Of a stretch of 12,989 bases of DNA, positions 7,851-12,989 are shown in pieces. A program made the position numbers and the translations under genes. Under the pieces are notes generated by a model. The model worked only from the letters and a program-made list of their open reading frames with translations, had not been told where the DNA came from and did not search any database. This DNA comes from DTU015 sp964641455 (GTDB lineage Bacteria > Bacillota > Sulfobacillia > Fermentithermobacillales > Fermentithermobacillaceae), in NCBI GenBank assembly GCA_964641455.1, contig CAZXLH010000049.1, forward strand, positions 1 to 12,989, in the 5' to 3' direction. Every line of letters begins with the position of its first letter. Within the stretch, counting starts at the first letter, position 1.

Positions 7851-7879
7851 TTGATACATGCAAACCGGACTGATATGAT
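7851..7879 (+). promoter_or_regulatory. Sigma-A promoter of the HTH-led operon
   Basis: TTGATA (7851-7856) and TATGAT (7874-7879) are separated by exactly 17 bp, with a TG at 7871-7872 making an extended -10. The stretch 7836-7849 just upstream is A/T-rich and could be an UP element. Transcription should start near 7886. The 99 bp between dus and 7851 hold no gene that I can support. Confidence 0.8.
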
Positions 7880-7880
7880 A

Positions 7881-7900
7881 TGTACACAAGATTGTGCACA
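7881..7900. promoter_or_regulatory. Palindromic operator candidate over the transcription start
   Basis: TGTACACAAG at 7881-7890 mirrors ATTGTGCACA at 7891-7900, an imperfect 20-bp palindrome with 8 of 10 pairs matching. It begins one base after the -10 box and covers the expected +1, an ideal place for a repressor. The HTH protein encoded directly downstream is the likely binder (inference). I found no second good copy in the window. Confidence 0.65.
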
Positions 7901-7925
7901 TGGTGGTGATGAGGGTTTGGACTTT

Positions 7926-8447
7926 GTGAGGATAGGCGATAAGGTTGTCAGCCGGCAAAAGATTGATGATGCCATTGAAGAGATTCTGAGTTTACGTGCA
8001 CAGGGTATGTCTCAAGCTGATGTAGCATCGAAAATAGGGGTAGATCGCACATTCGTTTCTCGTCTTGAAACTTTAGGGGAACTTAGAAAAGGCGGTTCAA
8101 TTGCAATAATAGGTTTTCCCCTGGCAAATTGTGAAGAAATCCGCGAGGTAGCAAGCCAAGAAGGAGTAGATTTTGTTTTTGTCATGACTGATGAGGAGCG
8201 ATGGGATTGGGTTAGGCAGAAAAACGGAATCGATCTCCTTAACGAACTTCTCAGGTTAGTAGCTGCCGTGCGCGGTTACGACAAAGTAATACTTATAGGG
8301 TCAGACAGAAGGCTTGAATTAATGAAAGGCCTGTTAGACCGCCGCACAGAAGTTATTAAAATTGTCATAGGAAGATCTCCTATGGCCGGAGATGTTTATC
8401 TTAATCCAAAATCGTTGCGCCACATGATCAAACAAATCAAGGGCTAA
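7926..8447 (+). CDS. HTH transcriptional regulator with a C-terminal sensing-type domain
   Basis: DNA-binding protein with a clear helix-turn-helix, MSQADVASKIGVDRTFVSRLE at about 28-48, of the Xre/Cro-like kind. After it comes an alpha/beta region beginning GSIAIIGFPLANCEEI and ending with YDKVILIGSDRRLELMKGLLDRRTEV, which is not a known ligand domain to me but looks like a sensing or multimerisation domain. The frame is open from TTG 7851, but that codon is itself the promoter -35 box, and transcription should start near 7886. GTG 7926, with GAGGG at 7911-7915 ten nt upstream, is therefore the best start and gives 173 residues beginning MRIGDKVVSR. It is followed after 16 bp by the next gene. 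The palindrome at 7881-7900 suggests autoregulation. The ligand is unknown; a substrate of the two downstream enzymes is the natural guess. Confidence 0.82.
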   Translation: MRIGDKVVSRQKIDDAIEEILSLRAQGMSQADVASKIGVDRTFVSRLETLGELRKGGSIAIIGFPLANCEEIREVASQEGVDFVFVMTDEERWDWVRQKNGIDLLNELLRLVAAVRGYDKVILIGSDRRLELMKGLLDRRTEVIKIVIGRSPMAGDVYLNPKSLRHMIKQIKG

Positions 8448-8463
8448 AGGGGAGGGTGCTACT

Positions 8464-9396
8464 GTGAAGCATGTAGTGAGTGTGAGTATAGGGTCATCTA
8501 CAAGAAACAAGCGAACCGAGCAAGAACTTCTTGGTGAGAAAGTTATTGTGGAGCGAATAGGCACTGATGGGTCCATTGACAAAGCAATCGAGATAATACG
8601 TGAGTTAGACGGAAAGGTTGATGCGTTTGGAATGGGCGGTATCGATCTTTACGTTGCATGTGGCAAAAAAAGATATACGTTAAGAGATGCTATACCAATT
8701 GCCAAGGCTGCTCAAAAAACCCCAATTGTTGATGGTTCCCGGCTTAAAGGGACTTTGGAGCGAAGGGTTGTTAAGTATTTATACGACAATCAAAAAGTGG
8801 ATTTTGAAGGAAAGACAGTGTTACTTGTAAGCGGTATGGATCGTTTCGGCATGGCCGAGGCTTTGCAGGAAACCGGCTGCGACTTGATTTTAGGAGACTT
8901 AATTTTTGTGCTGGGCCTTCCTATCCCACTGCGTTCTTTGAATGCACTTGACAAGGTTGCAAGAGCTATTGCGCCTATTGTGTGTAAGCTCCCGTTTTCT
9001 ATGCTTTACCCGACAGGCGACAAACAAGAAGGCAATAACCGAAAAAAGACGGTACATGCCCAATACTATCATGAAGCAGATATTATAGCCGGAGACTTTC
9101 ACTACATGAAAAGATATATGCCTGAAGATATGAAAGGCAAGACCCTTATTACAAACACAGTAACAGAAGCAGATGTAAAATACCTGGCGAGTATCGGAGT
9201 GGGTACTCTCGTTACAACAACACCTGAAATGGATGGGCGTTCTTTTGGAACTAACGTAATGGAGGGGCTCATTGTTGCGTTGCTAAACAAGACTCCTGAC
9301 CAAATTTCCGATCAGGAGATAAACGGCCTGTTGGATAGGCTCAATTTTGAGCCGAGGGTAGAAGCCTTGAATTCTACTGGGGCTTCGACATCATAA
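8464..9396 (+). CDS. Conserved protein of the family labelled quinate 5-dehydrogenase
   Basis: A 310-residue protein resembling those which databases call quinate 5-dehydrogenase in Desulfotomaculum-like bacteria; I know of no experiment behind that name and see no classical GxGxxG dinucleotide loop or shikimate dehydrogenase signature, so the function is open. Visible features: MKHVVSVSIGSSTRNK at the N-terminus, FGMGGIDLYVACGKKRYTLRD, GKTVLLVSGMDRFGMAEAL (possibly a Rossmann-like strand-turn-helix), GDLIFVLGLPIPLRS, IAGDFHYMKRYMPEDMKGKT, and TLVTTTPEMDGRSFGTN near the C-terminus. No signal peptide. Start GTG 8464 is supported by GGAGG at 8451-8455. It lies 16 bp after the regulator and is followed after 60 bp by the acyl-ACP-reductase-like gene; the three form one operon by spacing and orientation. 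Confidence 0.7.
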   Translation: MKHVVSVSIGSSTRNKRTEQELLGEKVIVERIGTDGSIDKAIEIIRELDGKVDAFGMGGIDLYVACGKKRYTLRDAIPIAKAAQKTPIVDGSRLKGTLERRVVKYLYDNQKVDFEGKTVLLVSGMDRFGMAEALQETGCDLILGDLIFVLGLPIPLRSLNALDKVARAIAPIVCKLPFSMLYPTGDKQEGNNRKKTVHAQYYHEADIIAGDFHYMKRYMPEDMKGKTLITNTVTEADVKYLASIGVGTLVTTTPEMDGRSFGTNVMEGLIVALLNKTPDQISDQEINGLLDRLNFEPRVEALNSTGASTS

Positions 9397-9417
9397 AATC
9401 CCCATAGAACACTGTTT

Positions 9418-9441
9418 TTGATTGCTTAATTGATTGCTTAA
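9418..9441. repeat. Perfect tandem 12-bp direct repeat between operon genes
   Basis: Two adjacent copies of TTGATTGCTTAA (9418-9429 and 9430-9441) occupy the 60-bp gap between the quinate-dehydrogenase-like gene and the next gene, directly before the AAGGAAGTGA ribosome binding site. It could be a slippage product, or half-sites for a regulator; the unit does not resemble the palindrome at 7881-7900. Confidence 0.85.
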
Positions 9442-9456
9442 AGGAAGTGAAGCTAC

Positions 9457-10548
9457 TTGGGTAGTTTTGCCTTTATTATTCACCCTATTGAAACACGAGA
9501 CGTGGCGCGAAAATTTGCTTTGGCCAAATACTTTCCGGCAAGGCTTGTAGAATATGCGCTGCGGTTTATGCCGTCATTTAAGGTTTCAGAAATCACCGGT
9601 ATCCGGTCTGATTACGGGAGTGCAAAGGGATGGTTCGTTTCATGCCCGTTGACGCCACGTATGATGTTTGAATTGCCTGAACATCAGGTGATGAACAAGA
9701 TAATAGGAGCTGCCAAGATAGCTCAGGATTTAGGAGCCGGGGTTGTGGGGCTTGGGGCTTTTACGTCAGTAGTCGGAGATGCAGGGATCACAGTCAAGAA
9801 TAATGTAGATATTGCTGTAACAACAGGAAATAGCTACACAGTGGCTACCGCAATTGAAGGGACGTTTAAAGCTGCAGAACTAATGGAGATCGATATGGAG
9901 AGGGCGCAAGTGCTTGTGCTAGGGGCAACAGGTTCCATAGGGCGGGTCCTGGCATTGATTCTTGCAGATAAGGGCCTGAATCTGACTTTGGCTGCCAGAA
10001 ATATGAACCGGCTTGAAAGAGTTTCACAGCTTATTACAAGGCAAACAGGAATGGTTCCGCGGATTACGGGTAATGTAAAGCAAGCCGTAAGAAAATCCGA
10101 TGTCATATTGTGCGTGAGTTCTTCATTGGATGTTTTAATAGCGCCTGAAGACCTGAAACCGGGTGCTTTGGTATGTGATGTTGCAAGGCCAAGGAACGTG
10201 TCTTACGAAGTTAAGCAGAAGCGGAATGACGTTTTGGTGATTGAAGGAGGGATTGTCAAGGTTCCAGGAAACGTCGAATTCAATTTTGATTTCGGTTTTC
10301 CAAAAGGCCAAAGCTATGCTTGTATGGCTGAGACCATGATATTGGCTTTGGAAGGCTATTATGAAAGCTGGTCTTTGGGAAGGGAACTTTCGGTGGCTCA
10401 GGTCAATGGAATCGCTAAACTGGCCAGAAAACACGGTTTTGAATTGGCAGGATTCAGAAGTTTCGAAAAGCCTATTACAGCGGAGGAAATCGGACTTGTA
10501 AAGCGAAATGCAGCAATCACCGGCAATATAACTGTCCCATGGAGGTAG
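9457..10548 (+). CDS. Acyl-ACP-reductase-like / predicted amino acid dehydrogenase (COG5322-type)
   Basis: Rossmann-fold oxidoreductase of 363 residues that resembles cyanobacterial long-chain acyl-[ACP] reductase (AAR), which reduces acyl-ACP to fatty aldehyde with NADPH. Seen: VVGLGAFTSVVGD and VTTGNSYTVATAIEG in the first half, the nucleotide-binding loop GATGSIG at 156-162, LAARNMNRLERV after it, CDVARPRNV, then EGGIVKVPGNVEFNFDFGFP and YACMAETMILALEG. Cys289 in the last motif aligns with the cysteine that is acylated in cyanobacterial AAR (family knowledge). Similar genes in Bacillota are often called shikimate or amino acid dehydrogenase, with no proof. Start TTG 9457 follows AAGGAAGTGA (9441-9450) by 6 nt. 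No aldehyde decarbonylase gene is nearby, so an alkane pathway is not indicated; the natural substrate is unknown. Confidence 0.8.
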   Translation: MGSFAFIIHPIETRDVARKFALAKYFPARLVEYALRFMPSFKVSEITGIRSDYGSAKGWFVSCPLTPRMMFELPEHQVMNKIIGAAKIAQDLGAGVVGLGAFTSVVGDAGITVKNNVDIAVTTGNSYTVATAIEGTFKAAELMEIDMERAQVLVLGATGSIGRVLALILADKGLNLTLAARNMNRLERVSQLITRQTGMVPRITGNVKQAVRKSDVILCVSSSLDVLIAPEDLKPGALVCDVARPRNVSYEVKQKRNDVLVIEGGIVKVPGNVEFNFDFGFPKGQSYACMAETMILALEGYYESWSLGRELSVAQVNGIAKLARKHGFELAGFRSFEKPITAEEIGLVKRNAAITGNITVPWR

Positions 10549-10552
10549 CGTA

Positions 10553-10582
10553 TTGACTCCCAGACAATTGATGAACTATAAT
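10553..10582 (+). promoter_or_regulatory. Sigma-A promoter of greA-lysS
   Basis: TTGACT (10553-10558) and a perfect TATAAT (10577-10582) with an 18-bp spacer, beginning 5 bp after the preceding stop codon. The start of transcription should fall near 10589-10590, exactly where the hairpin at 10590-10620 begins. The leader of greA would be about 150 nt. Confidence 0.85.
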
Positions 10583-10589
10583 CTCTCGT

Positions 10590-10620
10590 GACCACTGCCG
10601 TCCAACTATCGGCAGCGGTC
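10590..10620 (+). other. GC-rich 5'-terminal hairpin of the greA leader
   Basis: GACCACTGCCG (10590-10600) pairs with CGGCAGCGGTC (10610-10620), 10 of 11 pairs, loop 9 nt. Being at the expected +1, it would cap the 5' end of the greA-lysS mRNA. It is followed by CTTATCTATCTCT, moderately U-rich, so it could also act as a weak terminator for read-through from the upstream operon or as an attenuator. Confidence 0.7.
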
Positions 10621-10621
10621 C

Positions 10622-10645
10622 TTATCTATCTCTGAGCATAGATAA
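10622..10645 (+). other. Second hairpin in the greA leader
   Basis: TTATCTAT (10622-10629) and ATAGATAA (10638-10645) form a perfect but A/U-rich 8-bp stem with an 8-nt loop, immediately downstream of the GC-rich hairpin. It could stack on the first hairpin to make a structured leader. From 10646 to the greA ribosome binding site I see no further structure worth naming. Confidence 0.55.
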
Positions 10646-10737
10646 AATCGCCGAAACATACACTGATATGAGTTTATTCGGGCAATGCTCAGGCAGAGCC
10701 CTTGTAAATTCCTATGAAAGGCGGGAGATGCAGGAGG

Positions 10738-11217
10738 ATGGCTGAACGAGAAATACTACTTTCTCCTGAAGGTAAGAAGAATTTTGAAGCCGAATTGAAT
10801 CATCTCAAACTGGTAAGAAGGAAAGAAGTAGCCGAAAGGATTAAGGCTGCCAGGGCGTTTGGAGATCTTTCAGAGAATGCCGAATATGAAGATGCAAAAA
10901 ACGAGCAAGCATTTGTTGAAGGGCGCATTCTAAGGCTTGAGCAGATTTTAAGGCACGCCGTGATAACGAAAAACGATGGTAAGAAATCTGATAAAGTGAT
11001 AGTAGGTTCTACCATTACTGTGAAAGATTTATCCAGCGGAACAACGCAGCAGTATACAATAGTTGGTTCTGAAGAAGCTGACCCCGGTAAGAAACGGATT
11101 TCTAATGAATCACCTGTTGGTAAAGCCCTTTTGGGCCAGAAGCCGGGAGCGGTGGTTACTGTGACTGTTCCCGCAGGTACATTCAAGTATGAGATTGTAT
11201 CAATAGATGATGGCTGA
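10738..11217 (+). CDS. greA: Transcription elongation factor GreA
   Basis: Rescues backtracked RNA polymerase by stimulating its own transcript cleavage through the secondary channel. The N-terminal coiled coil (about 1-75) carries the tip motif FGDLSENAEYEDAKNEQ with the expected catalytic acids Asp43 and Glu46, and the C-terminal FKBP-like domain contains IVGSEEADPGKKRISNESPVGKALLGQ. The product from ATG 10738 begins MAEREILLSPEG and is 159 residues, the usual length. The frame opens at ATG 10714, but that would add eight unusual residues and has no ribosome binding site. Oddly, AGGAGG (10732-10737) touches the chosen ATG directly; GGGAG around 10722-10727 with an 11-nt gap may serve instead. 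It is cotranscribed with lysS after a 93-bp gap. Confidence 0.95.
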   Translation: MAEREILLSPEGKKNFEAELNHLKLVRRKEVAERIKAARAFGDLSENAEYEDAKNEQAFVEGRILRLEQILRHAVITKNDGKKSDKVIVGSTITVKDLSSGTTQQYTIVGSEEADPGKKRISNESPVGKALLGQKPGAVVTVTVPAGTFKYEIVSIDDG

Positions 11218-11310
11218 AAACTGAACCGATGCTCATGGTGGGAAATTGTGTAGGAACCTGGATTTTCTTTTTTTGGACAAACAATTAGTAGCATGTCAGG
11301 AGGATGCAGT

Positions 11311-12804
11311 GTGTCTTGTAACAATGAACAAGTACAAGATGATTCAAGGCCCGTAGACGAGATTAACAGGCGTACAGGCAAACTCGATGAAATTCGTCGC
11401 TGCGGCATGGATCCTTTTGGAGGCCCGTATGAGGTTTCATCAACAGCTGAGGCTGTTAGAACCGAATGCGACAAGTTAGCCGGTGAACAAGTTAGTGTGG
11501 CCGGAAGGCTTACAGCTCTTAGAGGCCACGGAAAAAGCACGTTTGGAGATTTACGTGACCGAACAGGCCGAATTCAGATTTATGCCCGCAAAGACGTTCT
11601 TGGTGAGAAAAGCTACCGAGAGTTTTCTGATCTCCTTGATATTGGTGACATTATAGGAGTTAGCGGTAAGGTTTTTCGCACCAGGAAAGGCGAACCAACC
11701 ATTGAGGTGAACCAATGGGCCATACTCTGCAAAGCATTGCGTCCTCTTCCTGAAAAGTGGCATGGGCTTACAGATATTGATTTGCGTTATCGTCAAAGAT
11801 ACGTAGATCTTATAGTAAATCCAGAGGTAAAAGATGTTTTTGTAAAAAGAACCCGGATCATATCCTTTATTCGGGACTATCTTGACGATAGGGGTTTTCT
11901 TGAGGTAGAGACACCGGTGCTTCAAACGATTGCAGGCGGCGCCAATGCAAGGCCGTTTATTACTCATCATAATGCTCTGGATATGGATGTATATTTGAGG
12001 ATTGCAGTTGAACTTTACTTGAAACGGTTGCTTATAGGCGGATTGGAGCGGGTTTACGAGATAGGCAAGAACTTTAGGAATGAAGGTATCGATACCCGCC
12101 ATAATCCTGAATTCACAATGCTTGAGGTATATCAGGCATATGGTGATTACAAGGCGATGATGGAACTCACTGAGGATATGATTTATCAATGTGCGTTGGA
12201 GGTCCTTGGAACAGATAAAGTCTCATATGATGGACATGAGATCGATCTGACACCTCCCTGGCAAAGGGTACGGGTTTGGGATGGAATGGAAAAGTGGGCA
12301 GGGGTTCGGTATTCGGATCTAAAAGATGACGAAGATGCAAAGGCTATTGCCAAAAAGTTTGATCTTAAAATGGATAAGCCCCCTACCAAGGCCAATGTAA
12401 TCGACAAACTGCTTGATGAAAAAGTGGAACCTGAGTTAGTGCAGCCTACGTTTTTGACGGACTACCCGGTGGAAATATCCCCGTTGGCTAAGAGAATACC
12501 CGAGCAGCCAGACCTTACATATAGGTTTGAAGCATTTGCAGTCGGGAAAGAAATTGCAAATGCTTTTTCTGAACTCAATGATCCTATTGATCAAAGAGAG
12601 CGGTTTATGCAACAAGCCAAAGCCAAGGCCATGGGGGATGATGAAGCCCATGCTTTTGACGAAGATTTTCTTGTTGCACTTGAGTACGGTATGCCTCCTG
12701 CAGGAGGCCTTGGAATAGGAATCGATAGATTGGTAATGCTTTTAACCGGTTCGACATCAATAAGGGACGTTATTTTATTCCCTATGATGAGGCCAAAACC
12801 GTGA
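11311..12804 (+). CDS. lysS: Lysyl-tRNA synthetase, class II
   Basis: Charges tRNA-Lys with lysine using ATP; cytosolic homodimer. The order is typical: N-terminal OB-fold anticodon-binding domain (about residues 50-140, with VAGRLTALRGHGKSTFGDLRD), then the class II catalytic core with motif 1 around RGFLEVETPVLQ, motif 2 starting FRNEG at 255 and continuing TRHNPEFTMLE, and motif 3 GIGIDR at 468-473 followed by LVMLLTGSTSIRDVILFP. At 497 residues it is full length. GTG 11311 is preferred because AGGAGG (11298-11303) lies 7 nt before it; the in-frame ATG at 11293 is upstream of that site. No T-box or lysine riboswitch is visible in the 93 bp after greA. It is followed directly by rRNA operon signals, an order also known in Bacillus. 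Confidence 0.97.
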   Translation: MSCNNEQVQDDSRPVDEINRRTGKLDEIRRCGMDPFGGPYEVSSTAEAVRTECDKLAGEQVSVAGRLTALRGHGKSTFGDLRDRTGRIQIYARKDVLGEKSYREFSDLLDIGDIIGVSGKVFRTRKGEPTIEVNQWAILCKALRPLPEKWHGLTDIDLRYRQRYVDLIVNPEVKDVFVKRTRIISFIRDYLDDRGFLEVETPVLQTIAGGANARPFITHHNALDMDVYLRIAVELYLKRLLIGGLERVYEIGKNFRNEGIDTRHNPEFTMLEVYQAYGDYKAMMELTEDMIYQCALEVLGTDKVSYDGHEIDLTPPWQRVRVWDGMEKWAGVRYSDLKDDEDAKAIAKKFDLKMDKPPTKANVIDKLLDEKVEPELVQPTFLTDYPVEISPLAKRIPEQPDLTYRFEAFAVGKEIANAFSELNDPIDQRERFMQQAKAKAMGDDEAHAFDEDFLVALEYGMPPAGGLGIGIDRLVMLLTGSTSIRDVILFPMMRPKP

Positions 12805-12815
12805 TAGAATCTGAG

Positions 12816-12856
12816 TTAGCAAAATTTAACGGTAAAAAAACACGAAATTTCGCTAA
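12816..12856. repeat. Imperfect inverted repeat between lysS and the rRNA promoter
   Basis: TTAGCAAAATTT (12816-12827) and AAATTTCGCTAA (12845-12856) pair at 11 of 12 positions around a 17-nt A-rich spacer. It starts 11 bp after the lysS stop and ends 6 bp before the -35 box of the rRNA promoter. It could be a protein-binding site, a terminator stem without a usable U-tract, or, given its A-tracts, part of an UP element. Confidence 0.6.
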
Positions 12857-12862
12857 AAGCTA

Positions 12863-12891
12863 TTGATTTAAATTCAGAAGGATGCTATATT
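12863..12891 (+). promoter_or_regulatory. Promoter of the rRNA operon
   Basis: TTGATT (12863-12868) and TATATT (12886-12891) are separated by 17 bp, with TG at 12883-12884 giving an extended -10. The upstream bases are A/T-rich with A-tracts, as in rRNA UP elements. Start of transcription is expected near 12898, just before the leader hairpin. Confidence 0.8.
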
Positions 12892-12900
12892 ATCCCTTGC

Positions 12901-12916
12901 GCCCCCGAGCGGGGGC
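12901..12916 (+). other. GC hairpin at the 5' end of the rRNA leader
   Basis: GCCCCC (12901-12906) and GGGGGC (12911-12916) form a perfect 6-bp stem with loop GAGC; flanking CTT/AAG bases may extend it past a bulge. It lies within about 3 nt of the expected transcription start and is followed by A-rich, not T-rich, sequence, so it is a leader stem rather than a terminator. Confidence 0.7.
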
Positions 12917-12938
12917 AAGCAAAACAGTAACAAGTCGG

Positions 12939-12954
12939 TCTTTGAAAACTGAAC
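12939..12954 (+). promoter_or_regulatory. boxA-like antitermination element of the 16S rRNA leader
   Basis: TCTTTGAAAACTGAAC resembles the boxA/leader element found before 16S rRNA genes in Bacillota, where the Nus complex assembles to prevent premature termination. The 16S gene itself (AGAGTTTGATCCTGG-type start) is not reached before the window ends at 12989. Confidence 0.75.
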
Positions 12955-12989
12955 AGCGTAGAAGACTTTGAGTTTAAGGAACAGGTGTA

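Noticed and set aside
7851..7853. TTG at 7851 as the start of the HTH regulator
   Set aside because: It is the first part of a near-consensus -35 box with transcription starting about 35 nt later, and it lacks a ribosome binding site.
11263..11274. Pyrimidine tract TTTTCTTTTTTT between greA and lysS as an intrinsic terminator
   Set aside because: No stable stem precedes it; only 3- to 5-bp pairings can be drawn in 11218-11262.
11218..11310. T-box or lysine riboswitch ahead of lysS
   Set aside because: The 93-bp gap is too short for either and shows none of the conserved T-box or L-box sequence.
10800..11540. 246-codon open frame on the minus strand opposite greA and lysS
   Set aside because: Antisense shadow of two certain genes; the translation shows no recognisable family and is Ser/Pro-rich, as expected for such shadows.
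11551..12189. 212-codon open frame on the minus strand opposite lysS
   Set aside because: Fully inside lysS, whose motifs are beyond doubt; no known family in the translation.
12905..12989. Beginning of the 16S rRNA gene inside the window
   Set aside because: The conserved 16S 5' sequence around AGAGTTTGAT is absent; only the leader is present.

Overview
The window reads as a chromosomal housekeeping region of an anaerobic Bacillota (Clostridia; the gene order recalls the Desulfotomaculum/Pelotomaculum/Moorella side, which is inference from remembered synteny). Supporting signs are strong AGGAGG-type ribosome binding sites, frequent TTG and GTG starts, near-consensus sigma-A promoters, formate-tetrahydrofolate ligase, a type III pantothenate kinase, an ECF-type S component, a DUF1540 protein, and the order dus ... 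greA-lysS-rRNA operon, the last part of which is also known from Bacillus. No mobile element, CRISPR array, tRNA or phage gene is visible.

Layout. 1-1692: 3' part of fhs (its first codons lie upstream of the window). 1790-4445: P1-family (DmpA-like) self-processing peptidase, an ECF transporter S component and coaX, all on the + strand; this looks like a vitamin/CoA salvage group. 4472-4825: the only minus-strand gene, a DUF1540 cysteine protein, convergent with coaX, with a shared hairpin terminator between them. 4934-7751: phosphomannomutase/phosphoglucomutase, a DUF151 bifunctional-nuclease-family protein and a DusB-like tRNA dihydrouridine synthase, closely packed. 7851-10548: a separately promoted operon of an HTH regulator, a protein of the family usually labelled quinate 5-dehydrogenase, and a Rossmann-fold protein resembling cyanobacterial acyl-ACP reductase. 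10553-12804: greA and lysS behind their own promoter and a structured leader. 12816-12989: promoter, leader hairpin and boxA of an rRNA operon whose 16S gene starts beyond the window.

The part most worth attention is the three-gene operon at 7851-10548. It sits between dus and greA-lysS, genes that are often neighbours, and has a near-consensus promoter with a 20-bp imperfect palindrome placed over the expected transcription start, as expected for an autoregulated system. Its last product keeps the GATGSIG nucleotide-binding loop and a cysteine at the place of the acylated cysteine of cyanobacterial acyl-ACP reductases, so a small regulated aldehyde- or acyl-related pathway of unknown purpose is plausible. 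A second theme is that both the greA transcript and the rRNA transcript should begin with a GC-rich hairpin at their extreme 5' end.
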